The position numbers and the translations under genes are program-made. Of a DNA stretch of 64,000 bases, positions 54,511 to 64,000 are shown piece by piece. The notes under the pieces are model-generated. The model made no database searches. It was not told the origin of the DNA and saw nothing but the letters and a program-made list of their open reading frames with translations. The stretch's first letter is position 1, and each line of letters opens with the position of its first letter. The stretch covers positions 4,092,001 to 4,156,000 of the forward strand of contig JBHGNT010000022.1 in the NCBI GenBank assembly GCA_043228905.1. The letters run 5' to 3'. Source of the stretch: Azolla caroliniana. Taxonomy: Eukaryota; Polypodiophyta.

Positions 54511-55345
54511 AAGGCGATCTTCATCCTCGATCTCTTGTTCGGCGAATTCCGGGTCGAGCGGAATCGGAGTTGGAGTTGTCTCTGGTGCGTACCAGGATGT
54601 GGACTCGTCAAAAACGACGTCTCGACTTACTCGAGATTTTCAAGTTGAGGGGTTGTAGCACTTGTACCCCTTTTGCTCCAATGAGTATCCTACGAGGATA
54701 CATTTCTCCGACTTCGGGTTAAGCTTTTGACGCTTCTCGTCGGGGATGTGCACGTACGCTATCGCGCCGAATATCCGGATGTGCGATAAGTCTGGCTTCT
54801 TTCCAAAGTATTTTTCGTGTGGGGTGACCTCGTGCACGCCGGATGTTGTGCACCGGTTCATTAGGTAGACGACCGTATTTGTAGCTTCGGCCCAATATGA
54901 CTTGGGCATATGCTTCTCGTTCATCATGGCCCGCGCTACTTCGAGGATGTGCCGATTTTTGCACTCGGCTACTCCGTTTTGTTGCGGAGTGTGTCGGCAA
55001 GTGAATTCTCGCCGAATTCCTTCCTTTCGGAGATACGTCGTGAAAACGTCCGAGAAGTACTCCTTGCCACCATCCGATCGAAGGCATTGTACATGTCAGC
55101 CCGTGGCTTTCTCGACTTCATTCTTGAAATTTTGGAAGTGTCCGAACACTTCGCTCTTTTGCTGCATCGGGTAGATCCAAGTGTGCCTAGAGAAGTCGTC
55201 GATGAAGAGCACGTAATATTGGCATCCGCCGAATGTAGCCGTCTGCGCCGGTCCCCATACGTCGAGTAGACCTTTGCTCATGTTCCGCTCTTTCGGGAAT
55301 GGGTGTCGGTGTTGCTTGCCAAATTGGCATGCTTCGCATACACCT
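54511..55345 (-). pseudogene. Copia-L integrase
   Basis: 55096-55281: FGGCQYYVLFIDDFSRHTWIYPMQQ (first catalytic D) and FKNEVEKATG. A stop follows, then RSDGGKEYFSDVFTTYL-type sequence in the next frame near 55030-55095 (second D). 54640-54927: HMPKSYWAEATNTVVYLMN, GVHEVTPHEKYFGKKPDL, FGAIAYVHIPDEKRQKLN and KSEKCILVGYSLEQKGYK. It is interrupted by at least two stops. Confidence 0.82.
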
Positions 55346-55788
55346 TCAATCTCCTTCTATTTGAATGTCGAGAGTCCGATGACGACTCCTTTCGATTTCA
55401 TTGCTTTGAATTTGTTGAGATTGATGTGGCCGATTCACTTGTGCCATAGCTCTATGTCGGAGTCGGCTTTCGTGTTTTTCGCGAACATGGCGGATTTCAT
55501 CTCGCGTGAATCGAGAATGAACATCCGGCCCTCTCTTCGTCCGCGTGCGATGAGTCAGCCCTTTTTTTCGATGAAGCAACCACCTTGATTAAATCAAACT
55601 TGCATCCCTTGCTGTACAATTTGGCCGACGGAGACCAAATTCTTCGTAATGGTCGGTACATGCAAGACATTTTTAATGTAATTTTGCTTACCTTCTTTTC
55701 CGAACGGAACATTGCCAATGTGCCGAATTGGGTGCGTAGTGTCGTCTCCGGTTTCGACATAGCCGGGTCGGTACGGCTCTCGAAGTTC
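55346..55788 (-). pseudogene. Copia-L pre-integrase segment
   Basis: This is the sequence between protease and integrase. It matches copia-C 26494-26760 with frame breaks: NILKMSCMYRPL-type start, then GRMFILDSREMKSAMF and IELWHKR-type zinc ligands in another frame. It is broken at about 55500 and 55585. Confidence 0.65.
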
Positions 55789-56868
55789 TCAGAACCATTC
55801 TTGATGCAATGTCATATGGTTCGAGGCACCGGAATCGACGAACCATACGTCTTCCAGACCGGAGGCACTAGTTGAGGTAGCAGCCGACATAGAGTTTGCT
55901 CTATGTTTCATCATGAACATTCCGCCACGGTCGAAGTTGTGTGCATACATTCCGCCACGATCTTCGTAGTCGGAGTTGTGTGCGTAATTCGTGAGTTGTC
56001 GGCTTGTGGAAGCCAATTCACGCATCTTCTTTCGACACTCTTCTTCGTGGTGGCCGAGCTTTCCGCAATATCCACATTCGGTTGCGTTTTGACGGCTCAG
56101 GCCGGAGTGGAAGCTCCCCCTTCTTGCGAAGGTTCCTCGTTGGCCTCTGTTTTGTGGCCAAAATTGGGAGTTGTTGTCATAGGTCGGACCTCATCCGCCT
56201 TGTCCTTGACCGAATCGGCCTCTCACTCGTCTGCGTCCTCTTCCTCCATTAGAGTTCGTGTAGAGCATGTGGCCTTCCGACTCATTGCTCCTTGTACACA
56301 CGTGGTTTTCTTCGACCAATAGCATTGATTGGAGCTTGAAGAAGGAGGGAGATTTCTCCCGTGCTAGAACGGCAGTTCGCATCGCGCCGAACCGTGGTGC
56401 AAGGCCGCCGAGGCATATTTGCACCATCTCATCATCATCTATACTTACGCTTATTGAGTCGAGCGAGTTGCAAAGCTCCTTGATCTTCAAGGTGTATGTC
56501 GTGATGGACATGTCCCTTTGTTGAATGTTGTTCAACTCTTGGCGGAGTTGAAGCTTCCTCGCGGTCGTGTTGGCGGCGAAAATCTTTCGTAGATTTTCCC
56601 ACGCTTCCTTTGGCATCTTGGCTTCTTGAATGTAACTGAGCATGTGGTCGTGAACACATGTCGCCAAACAATACATCACGCGGCTTGCGGCTTGCTCCCA
56701 TGTCGCGTATTTGGGAGCTGCTTCGACGAGTCGATCTTCATGCGCTCCTTTGATGTAGCTCCAATAGCCTTGTCCGACAAGGTATTGGTGCATCTTGTAC
56801 TCCCAAGATGCGAAGTTGTTTCGATCCAACTTCTCGGTAGGGAGAGCGCTCCCCATTTGAGTATTCAT
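55789..56868 (-). pseudogene. Copia-L gag, zinc knuckle and protease
   Basis: Gag is open from MNTQMGSALPTEKLDRNNF at 56868 to about 56191: YLVGQGYWSYIKGAH, WENLRKIFAANTTARKLQL, LGGLAPRFGAMRTAVLARE. After one stop the frame reaches the zinc knuckle CGYCGKLGHHEEEC and the protease VWFVDSGASNHMTLH (D-S-G-A intact) at 55789-56025. Only one stop (near 56190) separates gag from protease, so this is close to an intact gag-protease. Confidence 0.87.
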
Positions 56869-57027
56869 TATGTCGATTCTTCTTCTTCTTCTTCTCTCTT
56901 CGAATGCGAGCTATGTAGCGAAGCTACGATAACTATGAGCCGGTTCTTGGTCGTCGGCGTGGAGCACAACACACGATCACGATGAGGCAAATGGGCTAGA
57001 TCGAGCTACCAAATCGCTCTGATACCA

Positions 57028-57986
57028 TGTAAAGAATCAAGAGATGGATTCTTGTGAATCGGAATAGGTGTGAACTGTGTGTGTATGAGAGAGAGAGTAA
57101 AACATAGAGAATACGCAAGGTAAAAGTATATTGACAAAGGAGAAATTACAAAGAGGGAGGAGGGTGCTTTATATAGTCACCCGCTCTCTTCATTAACTAC
57201 AAGACTCATGGAGCTGGGGAATGTGAAAGCTCATAAGTTATGTGTCATAGAATATGATTCTATGACTCATACTAAATGCTAGAATACAAAGTTGTGACTT
57301 ATGTTAGGAAACAGGTCCCTCCGGATGGTGAAGACCCGGTGAGAACCGGATGAAGAGTACCCGGAAACGGAAGACCCGGTAAGAACCGGATGACGAGTAC
57401 CCGGCAAGCGCCGGATGATGCAGGCCCGGTGAGGAGTGCTCACCGGATAAAGAGACATATTCGTAAATATGTTTATGAGAGTCCATCGTGGCTATATTTG
57501 TAAATAGTGGAAAAGTCATATTAGTATAAATATGACTTAGGGCAAACTTTAGTAATGAGTTGTTGTCATTCTTGTTTGCGTAAGATCAGAGCGCGTAACT
57601 GTGTACAGAGAGAGAGAGAGAGAAACAAAGAGGTTGTTGCCTCTGTTGTAACCGCCGCCTGTGGCGAAGATAGAAAGCTCGAGGTTGTTGCCTCGGTGCT
57701 TTACTGTTGTACACTGTAACATAGTGATAGTTTGCAGCCTGTGGGTTGCCGTGGTTTTTCCCTAGTTTGGGTTTTCCACGTAAACATCCTGTGTACTCTT
57801 CTCTTCACTGTGTCGTGCATTCATTCCCCGTTTTCTGTGTTTGATTCTAAGCTCGGTTGTGGCCGAGCGTTGTTCATCGGAGCGTGTAGTTCCTGTCAAC
57901 TTAATGGTGACTCTTGACCGTTGGAGTGTCTATTCACTCTCAAGGTGAGTTCACACGCTAGACCAAGTTGAGCTTGATTCTCAACA
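57028..57986 (-). repeat. Copia-L 5' LTR, split by a solo LTR
   Basis: LTR halves 57028-57301 and 57904-57986 join at the repeated 5 bp ACTTA. Together they match 51962-52338. The GA run here is much shorter (57087-57097). Confidence 0.92.
57302..57898 (-). mobile_element. Solo LTR of the copia-E/G family
   Basis: This 597-bp repeat starts TGTTAGGAAACAGGTCCC and ends TTCCTGTCA. The perfect 5-bp TSD ACTTA is at 57297-57301 and 57899-57903. Its GC-rich unit array has about two to three units. Judged against copia-G (plus, same TGTTAGG start), it lies in plus orientation; the strand given follows the copia-L frame and should be read as plus for transcription. No internal region is present. Confidence 0.9.
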
Positions 57987-58096
57987 CGACAGACTTGTAA
58001 CATAAGGTCTAGTTAAATTTGTAATCTAGGTTTACGGGGGAGATAACCCCAAGCACTTGTACATGCAAGAAAGAGTAGTCCTTTTACGGGGGAGTT

Positions 58097-58367
58097 TGTT
58101 GGCATAAAACGCCGATTCCTTCCAAATTGTATCCGTCCTAGTGTGAATTCGTTAATAAGTTAGGGCTTATTATATAAGCGAATACGTAACATTGTAATGA
58201 GTGATGACGAGTAGAGTATTGTATCTCTGAGAAAGAATGAAGTAATAAGAAGCTTTCCATTAAAGCTCCATCTGTGTAAGTCTCCACGCCTATTCTATTT
58301 TCTGTATGTGTTGTTTGTTGTCCAGTTCCAACTATAGATCCATACACGTTTCCGCACATAGCACTCG
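58097..58367 (+). repeat. Copia-F 3' LTR
   Basis: This 271-bp LTR starts TGTTGGCATAAAACG and ends CACTCG at the TSD ACCTC. It is very similar to 42365-42638. The purine tract ACGGGGGAG lies just before it. Confidence 0.9.
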
Positions 58368-58372
58368 ACCTC

Positions 58373-58690
58373 ATCTTCATGTTTTGCAACCATTTTCTTA
58401 AGACTTTCATTCTCAATGACAACAATTTGGAGCATAGCATTCTCTTTTATTAGTGTCCTAATCTCTTCACCTTTCTTGTTTATGGTTTCTTGAAGAGAAA
58501 TCACGTGACTCATTTTTTCCATTGTGACTGAGTTTATTGCATTGGCGTCATGAATCGTTGGTGATCGTGGCTCATTACCAATCATACTCCGGGTCTTTGT
58601 GGCCACCTTACAAATGTTGCCCATTGTAGAATTAGACCGTACGAGAAGAATACCTCTAAAACCTGTTAGCTTTAGTTGATTACAAAACAA
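58373..58690 (-). pseudogene. Upstream ORF of the LINE-like element (coiled coil)
   Basis: The minus-strand reading from about 58690 includes MGNICKVATKTRSMIGNE and a heptad-like stretch (VISLQETINKKGEEI, LIKENAMLQIVVIENESLKK), then reaches the copia-F target site in KHEDE. The reading resumes left of copia-F at 42359. A coiled coil upstream of an endonuclease fits a LINE ORF1-like segment, but no RNA-binding motif is recognised. It could also be a separate gene fragment. Confidence 0.45.
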
Positions 58691-58730
58691 ATCTTCTTAG
58701 ATCATATCATAGATCTTGTTGTGTATGTGT

Positions 58731-58771
<41 letters not shown>

Positions 58772-60039
58772 TTTTCTACTAAGCACCACATGAGATGTTG
58801 AATTTTGTCCTAGCTAAAACACAAGTTGACACATATGAGGAATAAACTCCATATTATACATCATGCCTAAGAGAAAATACCTAATAACATAATCATATGC
58901 TTTTTCAAATCTATTTGCATCATAAGCAGTGTGGTTGCCTTTGCTCAATGGATGTATTCCTCTAAAGATTCAACATTCTATATGTGGGCAACAATTGGTA
59001 TGGTCATGACAAGATGCATTTCTATTTTTGAGTGGGCACCGCCGTTCTTTCTCGAGCGTTGCATTGGCATGGAAAAGAGAAGTTGAGATCTCAATTCAAT
59101 CGTTTATTTCGATTGGGGGTTGTAGATTTGGGAAATGTGATTGATAATGAATCTTAGTTCAGAATTTGAAGTTGCCAAATGATGACTATGTATTCCCCCA
59201 AATTATGGATTTATTTGAAGAAATCACAAGATATACCATTGTTGCATAGATCTTTTTGCCAACGAAAACAAATGTTACACCTCGGGTGGGTTAGCGGGTA
59301 AAGGATGGTACACACTTGTTAGAGGACAATACAAATATAGTGTATCATCATGCAATGGCATCATTATCTTGGCCATCACCAAAAGCAGAAAAGGTGTTGA
59401 ATGCATGTAAGTCAAATGCAATATAATGTGGTGGCAAATATTACAACATAGTTGGCATTCCTATTTTCCATTTTGTTGAAAGGTATTCATATGGAGAGTC
59501 ATGATTGGTGGGCTCCCATTAGGTTCAACCTTAAAGAGACAAGGACTAGGGTCAGGTATGTGCTTCTTTGGCACCTTTCCGTTGGAGGATAATACACACT
59601 AGATTCATTAAATGTCCTATATCTCATATCATTTGGAATACTTATTGGATATGTGGCAAGTTTGAACTCGTTGTTATTTGAGGCCTCAACAATGGGTATT
59701 TTCAAAGCATGTTCAAATTTTTTCAAATGACGAGCTGGAGATATTGTTCCAATTTTTACAATATTGGGGACAACAAAAAAATTGGAATATGCGTAATGCT
59801 TTCATGTTCGATAGTGTAGACATGGGGTGGAGGCTTATATGAAGAAGTTGAAAAACATTATTATGTTGAATTTCTGGATGTTAGAGCGTATGGGGATCAT
59901 TTCCTTAAGTGTATATTCAAGTTTTCTATTGGCTTTACAAAATGTTCTCTCCCAACATAGGTAGGTAGAGGAAACTAAGAAGTTGTAACAAGTGGATTTT
60001 ACATACAATTAATATAATTGTGTGCTTCTACCAAAAAAG
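58691..60039. other. Low-copy intergenic stretch
   Basis: A GA microsatellite lies at about 58733-58765. The rest is AT-rich. A short minus-strand open stretch (59499-59726, 75 codons) has no recognised motif. I see no gene that can be supported. Confidence 0.5.
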
Positions 60040-60262
60040 TAAAAGGGAGAGATTATGATAAAATGGAAATATATTCTAAGAAAAGGGAAGAGTAAAAAGG
60101 ATAGAAATAAGCTCGAAGCTTAAGACCCGGCGTTGAACCGAATTGGTTTGAGGAGTACAATATGCCTCTATTTATAGGTCCGGTCCTTAAGGAGTAGTCT
60201 TGGATTTTCCAGAATATTCCAGAGTATTCTAAAATATTCTAGACAATTAGAATATTCATGAT
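60040..60262 (-). repeat. LTR-like remnant with phased TTC/GAA run
   Basis: It resembles the chromovirus LTR (8000-8100) in the order GCTTAAGACC...GGCGT, GAACC, TTGGTTTGA, then CTCTATTTATAGG and AGTAGTC. 60207-60244 has eight triplets at exact 5-bp spacing (TTC, GAA, TTC, GAG, TTC, AAA, TTC, GAC), five of them perfect heat-shock-element units. The other LTR parts are not found, so this is an old fragment. Confidence 0.45.
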
Positions 60263-60482
60263 TTTTTTTGGCAGAGGTAGAGTGTGCCATTGTGGGGGTT
60301 GAAAAACACGCCCGAAAATCCGACGATTAAAAGGCATATTGGTAATGTAAATTTTCCTTTATTTGAGATTTTTGGTAGATTGCAACATGTTAGGAGGAAT
60401 TAGGGATCGGTAGGTTAGCAAGGGCATCATGTCGATCATTTGGACTGACCATTTATCACATGGGATTTCATAGCATGCCAAA

Positions 60483-60720
60483 ACGATGGATGGATATATG
60501 CGAATCGAGGCAACACTCTGTCTCTTGGGGAAAAAGCATCCGGAATCTTCCAGAACGATAGATGCATGTATGCGGATCGAGGCCAGAGTCCTGTCTCTTC
60601 CGGAATCTTCTAGAACGATAGATGGATGTATGCAGACAGAGGCCAAAGTCCTCTCTCTTTCGCCGGTTGATACCGAATGTCCAGAAAAAACTTCCGGAAG
60701 ATTCCGGAATCTTCCAGAAC
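60483..60720. repeat. Three diverged ~62-bp tandem units with heat-shock elements
   Basis: Units near 60483, 60543 and 60603 each contain GATAGATG-GATGTATGCG-like sequence, GAGGCCA, a pyrimidine block and CGGAATCTTCCAGAACGATA. GAA-nn-TTC-nn-GAA triplets are perfect at 60543-60555 and 60603-60615. The second extends leftwards to a 4-unit run starting at 60598. Confidence 0.75.
60692..60719. promoter_or_regulatory. Six-unit perfect heat-shock element
   Basis: Triplets TTC, GAA, TTC, GAA, TTC, GAA lie at 60692, 60697, 60702, 60707, 60712 and 60717, exactly 5 bp apart. Heat-shock factors bind three or more such units. It lies about 270 bp before the 5' splice site of the leader of the gene at 61435, and just before a CT-rich leader. 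Confidence 0.75.
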
Positions 60721-60784
60721 ATCACCCTAAGACCCATCCATTCCTCCGGAACCCACATGCCCCCATCCCTCTCTTTAACTAACC

Positions 60785-61427
60785 TTCTTCTTCTTCTTCT
60801 TCCTCCTCCTAATCTTGTCATATCTAACCCTAACCCTAACCCTAAATATTTAGTATGTGAGACATAAAAGGAAGGAATCTCCTGCATGCGCCTTTTGATC
60901 AATCGCTTGTACACACACAGAACCGAAAGGAAAGTTACTTCATCCCTTAACTGCTGCAGCTGAATTCTCAGATAGAGAGAGAGAGCAGGTAATAACCCTA
61001 ACCCTGCATTCTTAGAAACCTACTGCTGATGTTTCAGTTTTTAATGGGAGATGATTTTCTAACCGTAACCTGTAGTATACACGTGTTGGGATAAAAATCC
61101 CAACCCTGCATTGTCAGTATGGAGGAGGTGATCTTATAAACCTCTGAATCCCTAAATATTCATTGTGCAAGAGAGGGTCTTGAAACCCTAATTTTCCTCT
61201 GTGAAATCTGTGTTGATATATGAGCTTTTCTTGCAGCGTTTTAGAATTTCTGTCCTTTTCGTTATAGTTTGTATGATAAATGACCCTCCTCCAAGGATTT
61301 AGGGTTTTTATATGAAAAAACAAGGATAGCTTGCCCTGGTTTCCTCCTGCCTTTCTCACGCGTGTGCAAAAGGATGTGCTGATAAGAAAGATGATCTCCT
61401 TCATTCACTCTGTATTGTTTTTTGCAG
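60785..61427 (+). other. Leader exon and leader intron of the 61435 gene (inferred)
   Basis: A (CTT)n/(CCT)n tract at 60785-60810 and a TAACCC triplet (60829-60845) are typical of plant 5' leaders. GAGAGCAG followed by GTAATAA at about 60987 is a good donor. TTTTTTTGCAG at 61417-61427 is a good acceptor, just before the ATG at 61435. No coding sequence is seen between. Confidence 0.5.
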
Positions 61428-61434
61428 GCCTTCC

Positions 61435-61773
61435 ATGGCCGAAGAAGGCGAGGGCGATATAACTCCTGAAATTTCCCACAGCATTTCGGAAGGGAACCAG
61501 AATCATTCAGATGTTTCCCATGGCCTTCCATCAGAGAATCAAAATCATCTGGAACCTCCATTGTCAATGGCAAATGTTTCAATTTTGTCATCAGGATCAT
61601 CAACATCATCAGACAAGAAGAAGAAGAAGAAGAAGAAGAAGAAGAAGAAGGATATGGACCCAAATGTGTTTCAGAAGCTCCACTCGAGGCTACAATCAAG
61701 GTCCTTCAAGATCAAGGATTTAGTGTCGGACAAAGCCGATCGGTTCAAGCATTTCGTAACATCCCGATGCTAA
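61435..61773 (+). CDS. Small lysine-run protein of unknown function
   Basis: This 112-residue open frame starts seven bases after a splice acceptor; the start codon (CCATGGCC) fits plant initiation context. Residues 1-58 are acidic and serine-rich, 61-72 are twelve lysines encoded by AAG repeats, and 73-112 form a basic amphipathic tail (NVFQKLHSRLQSRSFKIKDL, then DKADRFKHFV). There is no signal peptide or membrane segment. I do not recognise the family. The lysine run could act as a nuclear signal. Codon use and the clean splice context favour a real gene. Upstream heat-shock elements suggest stress regulation. Confidence 0.6.
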   Translation: MAEEGEGDITPEISHSISEGNQNHSDVSHGLPSENQNHLEPPLSMANVSILSSGSSTSSDKKKKKKKKKKKKDMDPNVFQKLHSRLQSRSFKIKDLVSDKADRFKHFVTSRC

Positions 61774-64000
61774 ACTCAAGAGAAAGAGATTGATCGTGTT
61801 TGCTCAATTAGAAAAAAGAAAGCCATAAATCTTGTCAACAATATCTCTTTATGTTGTCACATACAAAGATTATGGGATATCAGTATTTGTATATGGTAAT
61901 ACTGTATTAATTATATATAAGAACAATCTACTATGCTAGTTTAATACTACTCTTTCAAATGTATATGAACCAAGGGTTTGGTTAATTCAACATAGATTGG
62001 AGGTTAGTTCAACACGATTGGACACTGATAAGCACATAAGAACACACTAATTCAAGTGCTTGTATAGATTATTGCATCTAGCTTTCTACTGGTGGATTCA
62101 ACATGATCAGAGGTTAAATCAACACGATTGGAGATTATGGCATTAATGAAACTGTATACAGTTGTGTGTCCGAGTGTATAAATAAGCATATTGGAGATTA
62201 TGGCATTGATGAACCGCGGACAGTTGTGCGAGAGAAGTATGCTAATTCAAATGCTCGTGGAGATTATGGCATCTAACTTTCAAGCCTAGAAGAAACACTA
62301 TCGGCTGTGTTGATTGGGAGATTGTGTGAACTCGAGATTCATTTATACTTTCCTCAAATGTCTGGGATCGTGGAATCTGGTGAGGCAAGAAACAATACTC
62401 CATGCAAAGTTTCTTGTTAATCCCCATCATTTGTGTTGTAGTATGTAACATATTGTAAACATGGGTCTTGTGCATTCATCATTTTACAACATGGTTGATG
62501 CTATATAGTATGACTTTAATTCCATCTTGATTGTTTAGGTCCTGCACAACTCGTATGACATTGTTGGATTAATAATGCATGTATATGAAAGAGGGGTTTG
62601 GATTAATGTTTGCTTTTGTGATGTCTCTCTTGCACTGCAGGGTGCCATTTTTTTTTCAAGTAAATGCCATATTATTACATTTGAAGTTGGTTTAATCGAA
62701 AGTTTGTTTTCTCAATTAAATGCCATATTACATTCGAAGATTGGTTTAATCAGAAGTTCTGCATGGGATACATACTGAAGTCTCGGGAAGTTCAGTTTTT
62801 GTCACGTGAGATGCAATGCTGAAGGCTGGTTTGCATAAGTACACACAAGGGTCTTGGGATCTCTTAAATTGCTCATGTGGAAACTTTTAGTATTCTTTCA
62901 ATGTGGTAGTTATAAAAAAGTCTTGGCACTTGAAGTGGGGCACATGTTTGCAATGGAGTCCCAAATTGAGAACCTAATTCTCCTTGTGTTTCGAATAGGA
63001 TTATAGAGAATGATAGTTTATATGAATTGTGTGTTATCGATTAATCTTCACAATTTATAGAGCAACAATGAAACTACATTTCTCGACATTGCATTCAAGA
63101 GAAAAAATTTGTGGCTTATAATCAAATCGTGTGGCTTATAAAGGTGAGGTTAAGGACCTCATCACTGTTGTGAAGCAATTGCTTAACGATATAGAAATAA
63201 ATTCAAATATTTTATCCAATGACATTTTGTGAGGTTCAAACTTATAACCTTCTTGTATATCAAGGACAAGGTATAAACCATTAGGATATTGAGATATTAA
63301 TGAAACACAGCACACGAATAAACTTATACATTTGCATAATTTAATCATTGATTGGAAAGACAATGGCATTCACAAGCTTTAGCATAATTGTATTTGGCTA
63401 GGGTCAATTGAAAAACAAGCCATTGAATGCATATTTATGGATGAATGGTGGTTGTCTACAAGATTATTAAATGCCTTTTCATCTTTTGCATATTTATGTA
63501 GCCACAAAATATATCTATGTGCTATATAAAGGGTTTCTAAGCTTAGTGGGATTGGATATTATCTACTACTATTATAGAGCAAGCGAAATGACAATATTCG
63601 AAAGGTTTACAATGTTTAGTTTGTAGTTATATGTGGAGCATGAAAACTTCGTTGATCCACCTTAGAGTTGTAAAATCGCAAGTCGATGTACAAATAATGA
63701 GTGAGAGTGGTTTGTCAAGTGTTCAAGACTTTTGACAAGAAGAACTTAAAACATATTCACCTGGGGGGTACAATTTTTTTCCTTCCAAAAAAACACTACT
63801 TCGCATTAGTTAGCAAACAATTACATCATAGACCACCAAAAATTCAGCAACCCTTACTCTGGCATTCTCACCAAAGTGGACATAGTCCCCACATCATTTA
63901 CAACAAAAGTATCCACAACTCCTATAACCTAGTAATTTGTACTATATCTATATGTAAAAAGAATGGCGTGCGGAAGCAATAGAAAACCGAACACAGAAAA
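61774..64000. other. 3' region of the 61435 gene and intergenic DNA
   Basis: 61774-61950 looks like a 3' UTR (AT-rich, with ATTAATTATATATAAG near 61910). 61980-62290 has irregular repeats of CAACACGATTGGA and GAGATTATGGCAT-type words. 62663-62765 contains an imperfect direct repeat of about 55 bp (AAATGCCATATTA...GGTTTAATC). Short open frames at 62575, 63136 and 63701 have no recognisable motifs. No further gene can be supported. Confidence 0.5.

Larger units (their letters stand above)
51962..57986 (-). mobile_element. Copia-L, Ty1/copia element of the copia-C lineage
   Basis: The LTRs 51962-52338 (377 bp) and 57028-57986 (split by a solo LTR) start TGTAAAGAATC and end TTCTCAACA. The PBS TGGTATCAGAGC is at 57016-57027 on the minus strand. 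Inside: gag-protease (55789-56868), pre-integrase (55346-55760), integrase (54640-55281), RT (53260-54510) and RNase H (52839-53198). LTRs and proteins resemble copia-C but are much better preserved. The flanks CCAAT and CGACA do not match, so a target duplication was not found. Confidence 0.88.
42365..58367 (+). mobile_element. Copia-F, Ty1/copia retrotransposon, host of copia-G and copia-L
   Basis: The LTRs 42365-42638 and 58097-58367 both start TGTTGGCATAAAA. The 5-bp flank ACCTC occurs at 42360-42364 and 58368-58372. The 3' LTR lacks the last three bases of the 5' LTR end (CGACA). The PBS region ACTGGTATCAGAGCC is at 42645-42659. The purine tract ACGGGGGAG precedes the 3' LTR. Genes in order: gag, protease, integrase, RT (to 46070), then copia-G, then RT remainder (51468-51895), then copia-L, then the 3' end. 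All are broken by stops. Confidence 0.9.

Noticed and set aside
59499-59726. 75-codon minus-strand frame
   Set aside because: It has no recognisable motif, splice context or neighbour support.
60827-60846. Interstitial telomere repeat
   Set aside because: Only three TAACCC units are present, in a leader region. This is too short for a telomeric tract.
61511-61723. Arginine-run frame overlapping the 61435 gene
   Set aside because: It is the alternative frame of the AAG repeat. The main frame has the start context and splice acceptor.

Overview
This window is nuclear DNA of a flowering plant. The evidence is many plant-type Ty1/copia and Ty3/gypsy elements, TGGTATCAGAGC primer-binding sites complementary to plant initiator tRNA-Met, GT-AG introns, and one small intron-containing gene at the right edge. 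About 58 of the 64 kb are transposable elements nested inside each other. Almost all retrotransposon genes carry stops or frameshifts.

Layout. 1-1740: broken gypsy gag/protease/RT, running off the window. 1745-3298: copia remnant. A LINE-like endonuclease gene on the minus strand is cut into pieces at 3299-3661, 41457-42359 and 58373-58690. Copia-C (3662-41012, minus, TSD GATTG) and copia-F (42365-58367, plus, TSD ACCTC) account for most of the sequence between the pieces. Inside copia-C sit a gypsy chromovirus (7773-26392, minus) and copia-B (27720-39905, minus). The chromovirus holds three solo LTRs and a 10.76-kb DNA transposon. Copia-B holds a solo LTR (30399-37288), which holds copia-E (31162-36898). 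Copia-F holds copia-G (46071-51467, plus) and copia-L (51962-57986, minus). One LTR of copia-L holds a solo LTR of the E/G family. 58.7-64 kb is lower-copy DNA with a heat-shock-element-rich tract upstream of a small lysine-rich gene (61435-61773).

The most unusual object is the DNA transposon at 15116-25876. It has a 25-bp TIR (one mismatch) and a perfect 4-bp TSD (TTAG), and it interrupts the chromovirus gag so cleanly that the frame is open across the empty site. It carries two convergent genes. Gene A (plus) is a DDE-type transposase with a helix-turn-helix and the landmarks DFAENY, SDGAASQF and GHGKG; it has three in-frame stops. Gene B (minus) assembles through five phase-consistent introns into an uninterrupted 595-residue protein with a RING-H2-like zinc site. 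A large intron of each gene is filled with an array of the perfect palindrome TAGCTAATTAGCTA. The same palindrome lies just inside both TIRs and between the two genes. The 4-bp TSD and GGG start suggest the Sola group, but that placement is tentative.

Other structures of note: tRNA-like A-box/B-box modules lying antisense in the U3 of three LTR families; LTRs of copia-E that differ by exactly five 54-bp repeat units; a perfect 426-bp-period triplication of the copia-C RNase H segment; a 317-bp duplication straddling the copia-B/copia-C junction; and several phased heat-shock elements.
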